From assembly GCF_030012215.1 (NCBI RefSeq), contig NZ_JASCXX010000017.1, positions 52,715 through 116,714 on the forward strand: DNA of 64,000 nucleotides, given 5' to 3'. The position numbers and the translations under genes are program-made. Of the stretch, positions 35,174 to 43,784 are shown one piece after another. The DNA comes from Anaerobaca lacustris. GTDB lineage: Bacteria; Planctomycetota; Phycisphaerae; Sedimentisphaerales; Anaerobacaceae. The notes beneath the pieces are model-generated. The model worked only from the letters and a program-made list of their open reading frames with translations, had not been told where the DNA came from and did not search any database. Within the stretch, counting starts at the first letter, position 1. The number at the start of each line of letters is the position of its first letter.

Positions 35174-35202
35174 ATTATATCCATCTCCGCCCGGGACGAC
35201 AA
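35174..35202 (-). promoter_or_regulatory. Promoter for the oxidoreductase-fusion-MFS operon
   Basis: On the minus strand TTGTCG (35197-35202), 17 bases and a perfect TATAAT (35174-35179) lie about 88 bp before the start at 35086. It is back to back with the regulator promoter at 35218-35246. Confidence 0.75.
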
Positions 35203-35217
35203 TCTTCGGCAATCCAA

Positions 35218-35246
35218 TTGACATCGGGACCGATGCCGAGTATCTC
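35218..35246 (+). promoter_or_regulatory. Promoter of the LacI-type regulator containing an operator-like palindrome
   Basis: TTGACA (35218-35223), 17 bases and TATCTC (35241-35246) form the promoter. The spacer and -35 box carry CATCGGGACCGATG at 35222-35235, a perfect 6-bp inverted repeat about 2 bp. A repressor bound there would block this promoter and sits 20 bp from the -35 box of the divergent operon promoter. Confidence 0.6.
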
Positions 35247-35299
35247 TGCGGTCGGTTCCGACGTTCGATCGAACTACCTTGACGAGAATCGATGGGCCC

Positions 35300-36313
35300 A
35301 TGGCCACGAGACAGGTAACAGTCAAAGACATCGCCGGGAGACTCCGTCTGCACTACACGACGGTCTCGAAGGCCCTGCGCGATCATCCGGACATCAGCCC
35401 GGCGACAAAGCGCCGGGTCCTGGCGCTGGCCGAGGAGCTGGATTACCATCCGAACTCAATCGCCAAGAACCTGAAAAACCAGTCCACTCATACGCTGGGC
35501 GTCATCGTCCCGTCGATCAAGAACGACTTCTTCTCGGCCGTCATCAGCGGCATCGAAGAGGTCGCGTACGGCCGGGAATTCAATACGGTCGTCTGCCAGT
35601 CCAACGAAAGCGCCGAACGGGAAGCGATCCACCTGCGGACCCTGATCTCCAACCGGGTGGCCGGCGTGCTCGTTTCCGTGGCCCAGACGACCACCTCCGG
35701 CAGCGGGTTCCGCGCGTTGCAGCGGCAGGGCATTCCCCTGGTCTTCTTCGACCGGGTCTATGACGACATCGAGGCCGACCATGTGGTCGTCGATGACATC
35801 GGCGGCGCCCGCCGGGTGGTCGAGCATCTGATCGAGAGAGGATACAGGACCATCGCCCACGCCGCCGGACCGCCGAACACGTCGATCGGCAGAGACCGCT
35901 GTCGGGGATATCTCGACGCGCTCAAGGCGCACGGCCTCGACGGCGATGAGAAATGGATCGTCCACGGTGGCTTCGAAGAGGCCGATGGGACCGCCGCTCT
36001 TGGCGCCTTTCGTTCGCGTGGGTCAATGCCCGATGCGATCTTCGCCGTCAACGATCCCGTCGCTCGCGGCATCCACGCCGAGGTCAAACGAAACGGCCTG
36101 GCGATCCCGCGCGACGTTGCGGTGGCGGGTTTCGGCGACAACCGCCTGAGCGCCTACCTCGACCCGCCCCTGACGACGGTCTCGCAATCCCCGTACGAGA
36201 TCGGCAAGACCGCCGCCGCCATGCTGCTGCGGCGAATCGACGAGCCTTCGCACAAGTGCCTCTGCGAGACCGAAGTGATCCCGACCCAACTGATCGTGAG
36301 GAAATCCACGTAG
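35300..36313 (+). CDS. LacI-family transcriptional regulator
   Basis: The 337-residue protein starts MATRQVTVKD, with a TTG at 35279 as an alternative. Residues 6-30 (VKDIAGRLRLHYTTVSKALRD) are the LacI helix-turn-helix and the next 30 residues the hinge helix (ALAEELDYHPNSIAKNLKN). The rest is a periplasmic-binding-protein-like effector domain. It presumably controls the divergent operon and itself, with a sugar or sugar acid as inducer. The stop codon TAG (36311-36313) is formed by a copy of the dispersed palindrome. Confidence 0.92.
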   Translation: MATRQVTVKDIAGRLRLHYTTVSKALRDHPDISPATKRRVLALAEELDYHPNSIAKNLKNQSTHTLGVIVPSIKNDFFSAVISGIEEVAYGREFNTVVCQSNESAEREAIHLRTLISNRVAGVLVSVAQTTTSGSGFRALQRQGIPLVFFDRVYDDIEADHVVVDDIGGARRVVEHLIERGYRTIAHAAGPPNTSIGRDRCRGYLDALKAHGLDGDEKWIVHGGFEEADGTAALGAFRSRGSMPDAIFAVNDPVARGIHAEVKRNGLAIPRDVAVAGFGDNRLSAYLDPPLTTVSQSPYEIGKTAAAMLLRRIDEPSHKCLCETEVIPTQLIVRKST

Positions 36314-36326
36314 GGGCGAATGATCA
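36310..36326. repeat. Half copy of the dispersed palindrome over the regulator's stop codon
   Basis: GTAGGGGCGAATGATCA matches the left arm and part of the centre of the palindrome family. Its TAG is the stop codon of the LacI-type gene. Confidence 0.7.
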
Positions 36327-36344
36327 GCAGTCGAGAGTTGGAGT

Positions 36345-37505
36345 ATGGCCGGCATTCGTCAGATCATTCATGTGGATATGGACGCCTTCTACGCCTCCGT
36401 CGAGCAGCGCGACCGGCCGGAGTTGAAGGGTAAGGCCGTCATCGTCGGCGGTGCCGCAGAAGCGCGAGGTGTGGTCAGCGCCGCGTCGTACGAAGCCCGC
36501 AAGTTCGGCGTCCACAGCGCGATGCCGACGGCGCAGGCGATACGACGTTGTCCGCACGCGGTCCTTCTGCCCGTGCGCATGGCGCGGTATGCGGAGGTCT
36601 CGCACAAGATTCAGTCGATCTTCGAGCAGTATACGCCGCTGGTCGAGCCCCTTTCGCTCGATGAGGCGTTTCTCGACGTGACCGCCAGCACGAACCTGTT
36701 CGGTCCGGCTGAGCAGATCGGCCGCCGCATCAAGGAGCAGATCCAATCGCAGACGCAGTTGACAGCCTCCGTCGGGATCGCTCCGAACAAGTTCCTCGCC
36801 AAACTCGCCTCCGACCTGAAGAAGCCCGACGGTTTCGTCGTCGTCACCGAGCAGACCAGACAGGCGATCCTCGATCCGCTCGGCGTCGGGCGGATCTGGG
36901 GCGTGGGCAAGGTGACGGAGAAGGCGCTGCACTCGCATGGCATCCGCACCATCGCGGAGCTTCGCGCCACATCGGAAGTCGAACTCTCAAGGATCGTCGG
37001 CAGTGGCGCGACGGAACTTCTCCGGCTCGCCCAAGGGCAAGATGATCGTGAGGTCGAGCCGGCCCGGCAGGCCAAGAGCCTTTCGAGCGAACAGACCTTC
37101 GCCACCGACGTCCGCGATCGCGACGTTTTGCTCGGGGTCCTTCTCGAACAGGTCGAGGAGGTGGCCCAACGGCTTCGACACCGGCGACTCAAGGCCCGTA
37201 CAATCACACTGAAGCTGCGCTACGGCGACTTCCGCACGGTGACGCGAAGCGAGACGCTGCACGAGGCCACGAACCTGACGCAGGTGCTATGGGAGGCGGC
37301 CGAGCGCGTCTTTGGCCGATGGCATCGCAGCGCATCCGGCGCCCTTCGGCTGCTGGGCTTCGGCGCCGGCGGCCTGGAGCCGGAAGGGGCTGAACAGGCG
37401 AGCCTGTTCGCCGATCCCGAAGCGGAAAAGCTCCAGAGGCTCGACCGGGCCATGGACGCCATCCGTGACCGCTACGGCAAGCGCGCCGTCCATCGCGGCC
37501 GGTAG
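36345..37505 (+). CDS. dinB: DNA polymerase IV (Y-family translesion polymerase)
   Basis: The 386-residue protein starts MAGIRQIIHV. Metal-binding acids lie in VDMDAFYASVEQ (D11, D13 region) and SLDEAFLDVT (near 104). The steric-gate region, AIRRCPHAVLLPVRM, the thumb HhH region GIRTIAELRA and the little-finger domain (from about 240) complete the DinB layout. It performs low-fidelity bypass of damaged DNA. It starts 31 bp after the regulator's stop, perhaps read through from it, without a visible LexA-box. The stop codon overlaps a palindrome copy. Confidence 0.93.
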   Translation: MAGIRQIIHVDMDAFYASVEQRDRPELKGKAVIVGGAAEARGVVSAASYEARKFGVHSAMPTAQAIRRCPHAVLLPVRMARYAEVSHKIQSIFEQYTPLVEPLSLDEAFLDVTASTNLFGPAEQIGRRIKEQIQSQTQLTASVGIAPNKFLAKLASDLKKPDGFVVVTEQTRQAILDPLGVGRIWGVGKVTEKALHSHGIRTIAELRATSEVELSRIVGSGATELLRLAQGQDDREVEPARQAKSLSSEQTFATDVRDRDVLLGVLLEQVEEVAQRLRHRRLKARTITLKLRYGDFRTVTRSETLHEATNLTQVLWEAAERVFGRWHRSASGALRLLGFGAGGLEPEGAEQASLFADPEAEKLQRLDRAMDAIRDRYGKRAVHRGR

Positions 37506-37534
37506 GGGCGATCCGCCTCTGGCGGACGTCGCCC
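37502..37534. repeat. Long-core palindrome copy over the dinB stop codon
   Basis: Left arm GTAGGGGCGA (37502-37511), then CCGCC, TCT, GGCGG and right arm TCGCCC form a hairpin with a longer, different centre. Its TAG (37503-37505) is the dinB stop. Confidence 0.7.
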
Positions 37535-37543
37535 GCACGCCGA

Positions 37544-38491
37544 TCAGGCAAACGACAGTCCCAGCCCGCGTCCAACGGAGCGAATGTGCTCGGCTGCCTG
37601 GCGATATTCCTCGGCATTGGGCAGATGTTCGAGCATCAGCGGCACGCCGGGCAGCTTGTTCAGCTCTCGCAGGAATGTCGCGTAGTCCAACTCGCCCTGG
37701 CCCGGCCGCACCTCATCGAGATGGGTCATCAGCTTCGGGTGCAAGTAGATGTCTTTGGCGTGACAGCTCTTGATATGCGGCCCGAGCTTCTCGAAACACT
37801 CGGCGATCAGCTTGCCGTTGGAGTAGTACCGCTGCGGACTGCACACCAGGTTCACCGGGTCCAGGTGCACCGCGAAGCGGTCGCGGTCGATCGCCCGGAT
37901 CAGATGGACGTAGGAATCGGCCGAGTCGGGATAGGCCCACGGCATCGTTTCCAGCGTGAACCACGTCCGCGTGGGCTTGACGTCGTCGATGATCCCGCGC
38001 GTGGTCTCGACGATCATGTCGAACGTCTCTTCGGTGAAGTTCTCGGCGGCGGGGCCGTCCCACTGGGTCCCGCGAGAGCCGGTGATGTTCACGCAGCAAC
38101 GGGCCCCGATGCGGTCGGCCAGGGCCAGTTGCAGGCGACACTTCTCCAACGCGGCCTTGCGCTTCTCGTCGTCGGGACTGATTGGATTGCTCCAGGCCCC
38201 CACTTCCGCAATGATGATGTCGGCCTTCTGCGCCGCCCGCTCGTAGGCCCGCACCACGTCGTCGGCCGCCTCGGCCCCGATGGGGCAGTAGGCAGTGCTG
38301 TAGCCCAGCTTCCGGACGGCCCGGGCCCAGCCATCGGGGTCCTGGTATTTGTCGAACACCGGCCCGCCAAGCCGCAGACCGCCACCGGTCGCCGCCGGCG
38401 TCGGCGAGCTCAGATGCAGCGAGGCGACCGCCGCCCCCGCCAGAGATGTCTTCAAGAAACCCCGTCGTGATTGTCTGTAGCTGCCGTCCAT
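37544..38491 (-). CDS. Exported TIM-barrel sugar isomerase/epimerase
   Basis: The start MDGSYRQSRR (38491) follows AGGAGACAG. A Tat leader (SRRGFLKTSL) is followed by a xylose-isomerase-like barrel: TAYCPIGAEAAD, then catalytic-type Glu and His residues in the motifs FTLETMPW, HLDPVN and SCHAKDIYL. At 315 residues it fits the AP-endonuclease-2-like family of 3-keto-sugar or sugar-phosphate isomerases. It converges on dinB and stands alone. Confidence 0.86.
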   Translation of the reverse strand: MDGSYRQSRRGFLKTSLAGAAVASLHLSSPTPAATGGGLRLGGPVFDKYQDPDGWARAVRKLGYSTAYCPIGAEAADDVVRAYERAAQKADIIIAEVGAWSNPISPDDEKRKAALEKCRLQLALADRIGARCCVNITGSRGTQWDGPAAENFTEETFDMIVETTRGIIDDVKPTRTWFTLETMPWAYPDSADSYVHLIRAIDRDRFAVHLDPVNLVCSPQRYYSNGKLIAECFEKLGPHIKSCHAKDIYLHPKLMTHLDEVRPGQGELDYATFLRELNKLPGVPLMLEHLPNAEEYRQAAEHIRSVGRGLGLSFA

Positions 38492-38603
38492 CGCTTCTGT
38501 CTCCTGCATAGAATGTTATTTTTCAGCCCCAATGGGATGTGCCCACACACGCCCCCACTTTAACCCCATTGCGGCTTGCCGACAACCCTTGCCGAGTTCG
38601 GTC

Positions 38604-38632
38604 TTGACGCAGCGGCGGGGGCATGGTATCTT
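38604..38632 (+). promoter_or_regulatory. Promoter for the large DNRLRE/discoidin protein
   Basis: TTGACG (38604-38609), 17 bases and TATCTT (38627-38632) lie about 195 bp before the start at 38828. The resulting leader contains palindrome copy E. Confidence 0.65.
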
Positions 38633-38760
38633 AATCTACTGTACAGAGCCGGGAACACGTCATGCGTCGATGCCCGGAACCGATCCGGCCGACGCCATCC
38701 CGGCGACACGAACGCCAAGCCACTGCGTTTTTCGGAGAAGGAAGCCTGCATTGTAGACCT

Positions 38761-38786
38761 GGGGGCGAATGGTGATTCGCCCGTTC
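38761..38786. repeat. Dispersed palindrome copy E
   Basis: The core GGGCGAATGGTGATTCGCCC lies at 38763-38782 with loop GGTG. It sits in the untranslated leader of the 38828 gene, 42 bp before its start. Confidence 0.75.
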
Positions 38787-38827
38787 CATCCATCTATCGC
38801 CATCGTGTGAAAAGGAGGGTTGCCAGC

Positions 38828-41659
38828 ATGACCGGGAAACTGATCCGTTCCACAGCCGTCGTACTGCTGCTGATCGCCGCTCAGGGGGTCCAGGGCGTCT
38901 ACTTCGAGTTGCTGCCGACCTACGATACGTACGTCAGCAACGATCCGACGGAAGGCCCCGGCTCGAATCACGAGGCTGGCTCGGGCATGCACGTGCGCGA
39001 CATTGCCGACCGGCGCCGCGTCGGATACCTGACGTACGACATCTCGCAGGCCAAGACGCAGGGCGCGTTCTTCTCCAACGTGAGCTTCAGCAACTACGGG
39101 CACGACACCGGGACGATCCACGTTTACGGGGTCCTCGAGAGCCAGGAGGCCCTCGTCGTCGAAGGCCTGACGTGGAACAACGCGCCGGGCGTGATGAACA
39201 GCCCCACGCCGGCGGCGAACTCGCCGGTGGCCCTCGACTATGCCGACCTGACCGACGTGCTGCTGACGTTCCCGGCGCCGGCGCGCGGAACGAGGGCATC
39301 GACGGAGACGAGCGACGCGCTGGCGGAATTTCTCAACAGCGACACCAACGGGTTCGTGGCCTTTTTGTTTGCCCCGGCCGAGGGGGGCAATGCGATCCTT
39401 CGGACCGTCGAGATGGGCGCCGAGGGCGGCACCTTGCTCCAGTTTGAAGTCGGCGGCCAGGCCACGGCGGCCAGCAACCCCGATCCGGAAGACGGGGCCA
39501 CGGACGTCTACCGCGATGCGGAACTAAGCTGGACGCCGGGAGGGTTTGCCGGGGCGCACGACGTGTACCTCGGGACCGACTTCGACGACGTTAACGACGC
39601 CGATCGCGCCGATCCGAGAGGCGTGCTCGTCAGCCAGGGCCAGGAGGCCTCCCTCTACGATCCCGGCCGGCTCGAACTCGGCCAGACCTACTACTGGCGG
39701 ATCGACGAGGTCAACGCGACGCCCGATGCCACGATCTTCAAAGGCCTCGTGTGGAGCTTTGTGACCGAGCCGCTGGCCTATGCCATCGAGAACATCACAG
39801 TCACCAGCAATGGGGTCTCCGACGAGGGGCTGGGGCCGGAGAATACGATCGACCGCTCCGGACTCAACGACGACGATCAGCATTCGATCGACGCCATGAC
39901 GATGTGGTTGGCCACTCCCAGCGGCGACGAACCGATCTGGATTCAGTACGAGTTCGATCGCGTCTATCAACTGCACGAGCTGTGGGTCTGGAACTACAAC
40001 GTACTGTTCGAAGCGGTGCTCGGCTACGGCCTTCGGGATGTCACGATCGAGCTTTCGGCCGATGGGGTAGACTGGACCGTCTTCGGCGAGGTCGAATTCG
40101 CCAGGGCGACGGCCCGAGCGGACTACAGCCACAACACGACCGTCGATCTCGGCGGTGCGGCGGCCCGATTCGTCCGGCTGACCGTCAAGAGCGGGTGGGG
40201 GTCTCTGGGACACTATGGCCTCAGCGAAGTGCGATTCCTTCACGTCCCGGCGTCCGCCCGGGCCCCGCAGCCGGCCGACGGCCAGGCCGAGGTGCCGCCG
40301 GACACCACGCTTCGTTGGCGGGCCGGCCGCAACGCCGACCTGCACCAGGTCTATCTCGGCACCGATCCCGAGGCCCTGGCCTTGATCGACACGATCGCGC
40401 AGGACCGCATCGCACCGGCCGGCCTGGAATTCGGAACCACGTATTACTGGAGGATCGACGAGGTCAACGAAGCCGAGACCGTGGCCCTCTGGCAAAGCGA
40501 TCTCTGGAGCTTCGCCACGCGGGAGTGGGAAACGATCGACGGTTTCGAAAGCTACACCGACGACATCGACGCCGGCGAGGCGATCTTCGACACCTGGCTC
40601 GACGGCTGGGTCAACGATACCGGCTCGACCGTCGGCTATCTCGAGACCCCCTTTGCCGAGAGAACCATCGTCTACAGCGGCGCCCAGTCCATGCCGCTGG
40701 CCTACGACAATAGCGCCTCACCGTGGTACTCCGAGACCCAACGGACCTTCGACACCGCCGGCAATTGGACGGTGTTCGGCGCCGACACATTGGTGGTGCA
40801 CTTCCAGGGTCGTCCGAGCCCGTTCGTGCAACTGGCTTCGGGCAACATCCTGATGGGCGCGGCCGGCGCCGACATCTGGAACACGGCCGACGAGTTCCGC
40901 TTCGGCTACAGGAGCCTGGCCGGCAACGGCTCGATCGTTGCCCGCGTGGAAAGCCTGACCAACACCGATCCGTGGGCCAAGGCCGGCGTGATGATTCGAG
41001 ATACGCTGGAGCCCGGCTCGGCATTCGCGGCGGTATATCTGACGCCCGGCAACGGCGGCCGCTATCAGGCGCGCCTGACGACCGGCGCCGCCGCGGTCAG
41101 TGATACCGACGTGGCAACCGCCGAGCAGATCGCAATTGCGGCGCCCTATTGGGTCAAGCTCGAACGCATGGGCAACGCGTTCAACGGCTATTACTCGGCC
41201 GACGGACAGGACTGGACGGCGATGTCATGGAACCCGCAGACGATCGCCATGAACGGCAACGTCTACATCGGCCTGGCCCTCACCAGTCACAGCGCCGCCG
41301 TGCTGGCCAGTGCCGAATTCTCGGGCGTCGCCACGACCGGCAACGTCACCGGCCAATGGGCGGTCGAGACGGTCGGCCCCGCTCAGCCGGAAGGCAACTC
41401 GCCCGATACGCTCTATGTGATGGTCGAAGACACCGCCGGCAGGGCCAAAGTCGTCATCCACCCGGCCGGCGAAGCAGCGACCCTCCTGGCCGGCTGGAAC
41501 GCATGGCAGATCGCATTCGGTGATCTGGCCGACGTCAGCCTGGACAGAGTCAAGTCGATGGCGATCGGCATCGGCGACCGTGACAATCCCACCTCCGGCG
41601 GGTCGGGATTGATCTACGTCGATGACATCCGCTTCGGAAAGCCTGCTGTGGTCGAATAG
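38828..41659 (+). CDS. Large exported surface protein with DNRLRE-like, discoidin and DUF1349-like domains
   Basis: The start MTGKLIRSTA (38828) follows AGGAGG; a longer frame to 38576 is unlikely. A signal peptide is followed by a DNRLRE-like beta domain (about 25-215), a fibronectin-like repeat (225-325), a discoidin F5/8C-like domain (335-490) and a second fibronectin-like repeat. A jelly-roll domain beginning IDGFESYTDDIDAG and a DUF1349-like concanavalin fold (DIWNTADEFRFGYRSLAG) complete its 943 residues. From about residue 225 the order and motifs match the protein at 55053-57914. It probably binds polysaccharide outside the cell; no anchoring motif is visible. Confidence 0.8.
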   Translation: MTGKLIRSTAVVLLLIAAQGVQGVYFELLPTYDTYVSNDPTEGPGSNHEAGSGMHVRDIADRRRVGYLTYDISQAKTQGAFFSNVSFSNYGHDTGTIHVYGVLESQEALVVEGLTWNNAPGVMNSPTPAANSPVALDYADLTDVLLTFPAPARGTRASTETSDALAEFLNSDTNGFVAFLFAPAEGGNAILRTVEMGAEGGTLLQFEVGGQATAASNPDPEDGATDVYRDAELSWTPGGFAGAHDVYLGTDFDDVNDADRADPRGVLVSQGQEASLYDPGRLELGQTYYWRIDEVNATPDATIFKGLVWSFVTEPLAYAIENITVTSNGVSDEGLGPENTIDRSGLNDDDQHSIDAMTMWLATPSGDEPIWIQYEFDRVYQLHELWVWNYNVLFEAVLGYGLRDVTIELSADGVDWTVFGEVEFARATARADYSHNTTVDLGGAAARFVRLTVKSGWGSLGHYGLSEVRFLHVPASARAPQPADGQAEVPPDTTLRWRAGRNADLHQVYLGTDPEALALIDTIAQDRIAPAGLEFGTTYYWRIDEVNEAETVALWQSDLWSFATREWETIDGFESYTDDIDAGEAIFDTWLDGWVNDTGSTVGYLETPFAERTIVYSGAQSMPLAYDNSASPWYSETQRTFDTAGNWTVFGADTLVVHFQGRPSPFVQLASGNILMGAAGADIWNTADEFRFGYRSLAGNGSIVARVESLTNTDPWAKAGVMIRDTLEPGSAFAAVYLTPGNGGRYQARLTTGAAAVSDTDVATAEQIAIAAPYWVKLERMGNAFNGYYSADGQDWTAMSWNPQTIAMNGNVYIGLALTSHSAAVLASAEFSGVATTGNVTGQWAVETVGPAQPEGNSPDTLYVMVEDTAGRAKVVIHPAGEAATLLAGWNAWQIAFGDLADVSLDRVKSMAIGIGDRDNPTSGGSGLIYVDDIRFGKPAVVE

Positions 41660-41698
41660 CGCTGGCGAGTCCCGCGACCCAACGCAATCGGAAGAGCT

Positions 41699-41741
41699 CT
41701 CCGTGGTCTGAGCCGCACCTTGGGCCACGGAGACTTTTTTT
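41699..41741 (+). terminator. Rho-independent terminator after the large surface protein
   Basis: CTCCGTGG (41699-41706) pairs with CCACGGAG (41725-41732), followed by a run of seven T at 41735-41741. Confidence 0.85.
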
Positions 41742-41765
41742 GCGCATTCGGCGTTCCGCTCGGAT

Positions 41766-41794
41766 TTGACGAGCGTTCGCGTTCCTGCTACCAT
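41766..41794 (+). promoter_or_regulatory. Promoter for the OLD-like ATPase gene
   Basis: TTGACG (41766-41771), 17 bases and TACCAT (41789-41794) lie 68 bp before the start at 41862, just after the preceding terminator. Confidence 0.65.
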
Positions 41795-41861
41795 GCGCGT
41801 CCAGAAACGTGTTATTCAAAGGATTGCATTTGCGACGCCACGTCGCAGGAGGAAAACGGAC

Positions 41862-43781
41862 ATGAGACTGCGAACCCTTCACGTGAAGAATTTTCGCTGT
41901 ATTGAGGATTCCACGGAGTTTACGATCTGCCCGGTCACGTGTCTGGTGGGCAAGAACGGCGCGGGCAAGACCAGCCTTCTCGAAGCCCTGTACAAGGTGA
42001 ACCCGGACGTTCGCGAGCTGGCCGCGTTCGACGTGCTGATGGAATACCCACGGGCCCGCCGTCGCGAATACCAGAAGTCCGCCGCAGGCGGAGCGGGCGA
42101 GCCGGACGACGCCCTGATCACGACTTGGGAACTGGAGGACCGCGACGTCGCACGACTGGAAGAGGTCCTCGGCGCCGGGGCGGTCAAATCCCGCGCCGTC
42201 GTCATCCGAAAGGGCTATTATCCCGAACGTCACTGGGCCGGCGCGATCGAGCCGACCGCCGTGTCACCGGCGTCCAGGGACCATACGGGCGACGCATGCG
42301 TCGCCCCTACGACGCCCGAAGTCGAAGGGGACGTGGAGATCTCGATCCCGGTCGAGGTCGGGACCGCCACCTTGCCCGACGAAACGAGCGACGCGTTTTT
42401 CGAGCAGCACGTGGCCGGCCTGCTGCCCAAAGTACTGTACTTCTCCGAATGGCACATCATGCAGGGCCGCATCTCCATCGACGCTCTGCTATACCGCAAG
42501 CAGAAGGGCGAGCTGACGGGGCCGGACCGGGTCTTTCTGGCCCTGCTCGAGCTGGGCGGCACCAGCGTCGAGGCGATCGGTCGCATCGAACGCTCCGAAG
42601 AGCTCATCGCCGACCTCGAAGACGCCGCCCGGCCGGTGACTGACGAAATCGCCCGCTTCTGGAGCCAGGAGCGCGACCTGCGAGTCAGCTTCCACCTGTA
42701 TCCGGGCCGACCGCAGGACCCCTCGCCGTTCGACCGGGGCCTGGTCTTCGAGACGCGCATCGTCAACACGAAGACGAACATGTCGCTGAACTTCGAGGAA
42801 CGCAGCACGGGGTTCGTCTGGTTCTTCTCGTTCCTGGTCTGGTACTCCGACGTGCGAAAGCGCTACGGCGACAACCTGCTGATCGTGCTGGACGATCCGG
42901 GGCTGGGTCTGCACGCCAAGGCGCAGTGGGACCTGATGCGGTACGTCACCGAGCGGCTGGCCCCGCAGTACCAGATCGTTTACACGACGCATTCGCCGTT
43001 TATGATCGACCCGGACCGGATGGCCTGGGTGCGGACGGTGGAAGACATCTGCGACACGACGCCGGACGGCGCCATGAAGTTCCTGGGCACAAAGGTGGGC
43101 GACAAGGTCCTCAGCACGGATCACGACACGCTCCTACCGCTCCAGGCCTCGCTGGGCTATCGGATCATGCAGGACATGGCCGGCACCAAGCGGCTGCTGC
43201 TGGTCGAGAAGCCGGCCGACGTGATCTATCTGAACTGGTTCTCCGCGCGACTCCACGAGAGCGGGCGGCGCGGGCTCGACCCGGCCTGGACCATCGTCCC
43301 GTGCGGCGACCTGGTCCGCCTGGCCACGCTGGTCGGCCTGTTGGCGAACGATGCGCGTGGTTTTGCCGTGCTGCTGAGCCTGTCGGAGCAGGACCCGGAC
43401 GTGGTGAATCAGCGAGAGCTGTCGCGCATGCTGGAGTCCTGTCGGACGTATCCGTTGCGGCGATACGCCCGGCCGGTCACGAGCACGATCGAAGATCTGA
43501 TCGGGGCCCCGGCGTATCCGGCTTTGATCGACCTGTGCTACAATCTGCCCCGCAAGCAGAGGCTGGCCGGCAGGCTCCTGGATGCCGACGAAAGCCCCAT
43601 GCTGAAGACCGTTGCCGACCGCCTGAGCGAGCAGCACTCGGCGACAGGGCCTTTCGATCCGATGCGGCCGGCCGAATGCCTGCTCGGTATGGGCGGCCGC
43701 AAAGCACGCAAGCTGCCCGGACTTCAGGAGGCCCTGTCCCGGTTCGAAGACCTCTTCGGCGACCTGAACGCCGGTCTGTGA
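41862..43781 (+). CDS. OLD-like ABC ATPase with a degenerate toprim-like C-terminus
   Basis: The start MRLRTLHVKN (41862) follows AGGAGG; an upstream in-frame TTG is part of the promoter. The protein has Walker A GKNGAGKT (near 30), Walker B LLIVLDDPGLGLH (near 345) and a YTTHSPFMID switch motif (near 375). The C-terminal third (KRLLLVEKPADVIYL) resembles the toprim of OLD-family nucleases. The second acidic motif is missing or altered (VLLSLSEQDP), so nuclease activity is doubtful. At 639 residues it fits defence- or repair-associated OLD ATPases. A palindrome copy encodes part of the loop near residues 141-150. It stops 3 bp from the convergent gene. Confidence 0.8.
   Translation: MRLRTLHVKNFRCIEDSTEFTICPVTCLVGKNGAGKTSLLEALYKVNPDVRELAAFDVLMEYPRARRREYQKSAAGGAGEPDDALITTWELEDRDVARLEEVLGAGAVKSRAVVIRKGYYPERHWAGAIEPTAVSPASRDHTGDACVAPTTPEVEGDVEISIPVEVGTATLPDETSDAFFEQHVAGLLPKVLYFSEWHIMQGRISIDALLYRKQKGELTGPDRVFLALLELGGTSVEAIGRIERSEELIADLEDAARPVTDEIARFWSQERDLRVSFHLYPGRPQDPSPFDRGLVFETRIVNTKTNMSLNFEERSTGFVWFFSFLVWYSDVRKRYGDNLLIVLDDPGLGLHAKAQWDLMRYVTERLAPQYQIVYTTHSPFMIDPDRMAWVRTVEDICDTTPDGAMKFLGTKVGDKVLSTDHDTLLPLQASLGYRIMQDMAGTKRLLLVEKPADVIYLNWFSARLHESGRRGLDPAWTIVPCGDLVRLATLVGLLANDARGFAVLLSLSEQDPDVVNQRELSRMLESCRTYPLRRYARPVTSTIEDLIGAPAYPALIDLCYNLPRKQRLAGRLLDADESPMLKTVADRLSEQHSATGPFDPMRPAECLLGMGGRKARKLPGLQEALSRFEDLFGDLNAGL
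42283..42310. repeat. Dispersed palindrome copy C inside the OLD-like gene
   Basis: The core GGGCGACGCATGCGTCGCCC (42287-42306) is a perfect 20-base palindrome. It keeps the reading frame and is translated as about TGDACVAPT in a loop of the ATPase. Confidence 0.85.
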
Positions 43782-43784
43782 CCG

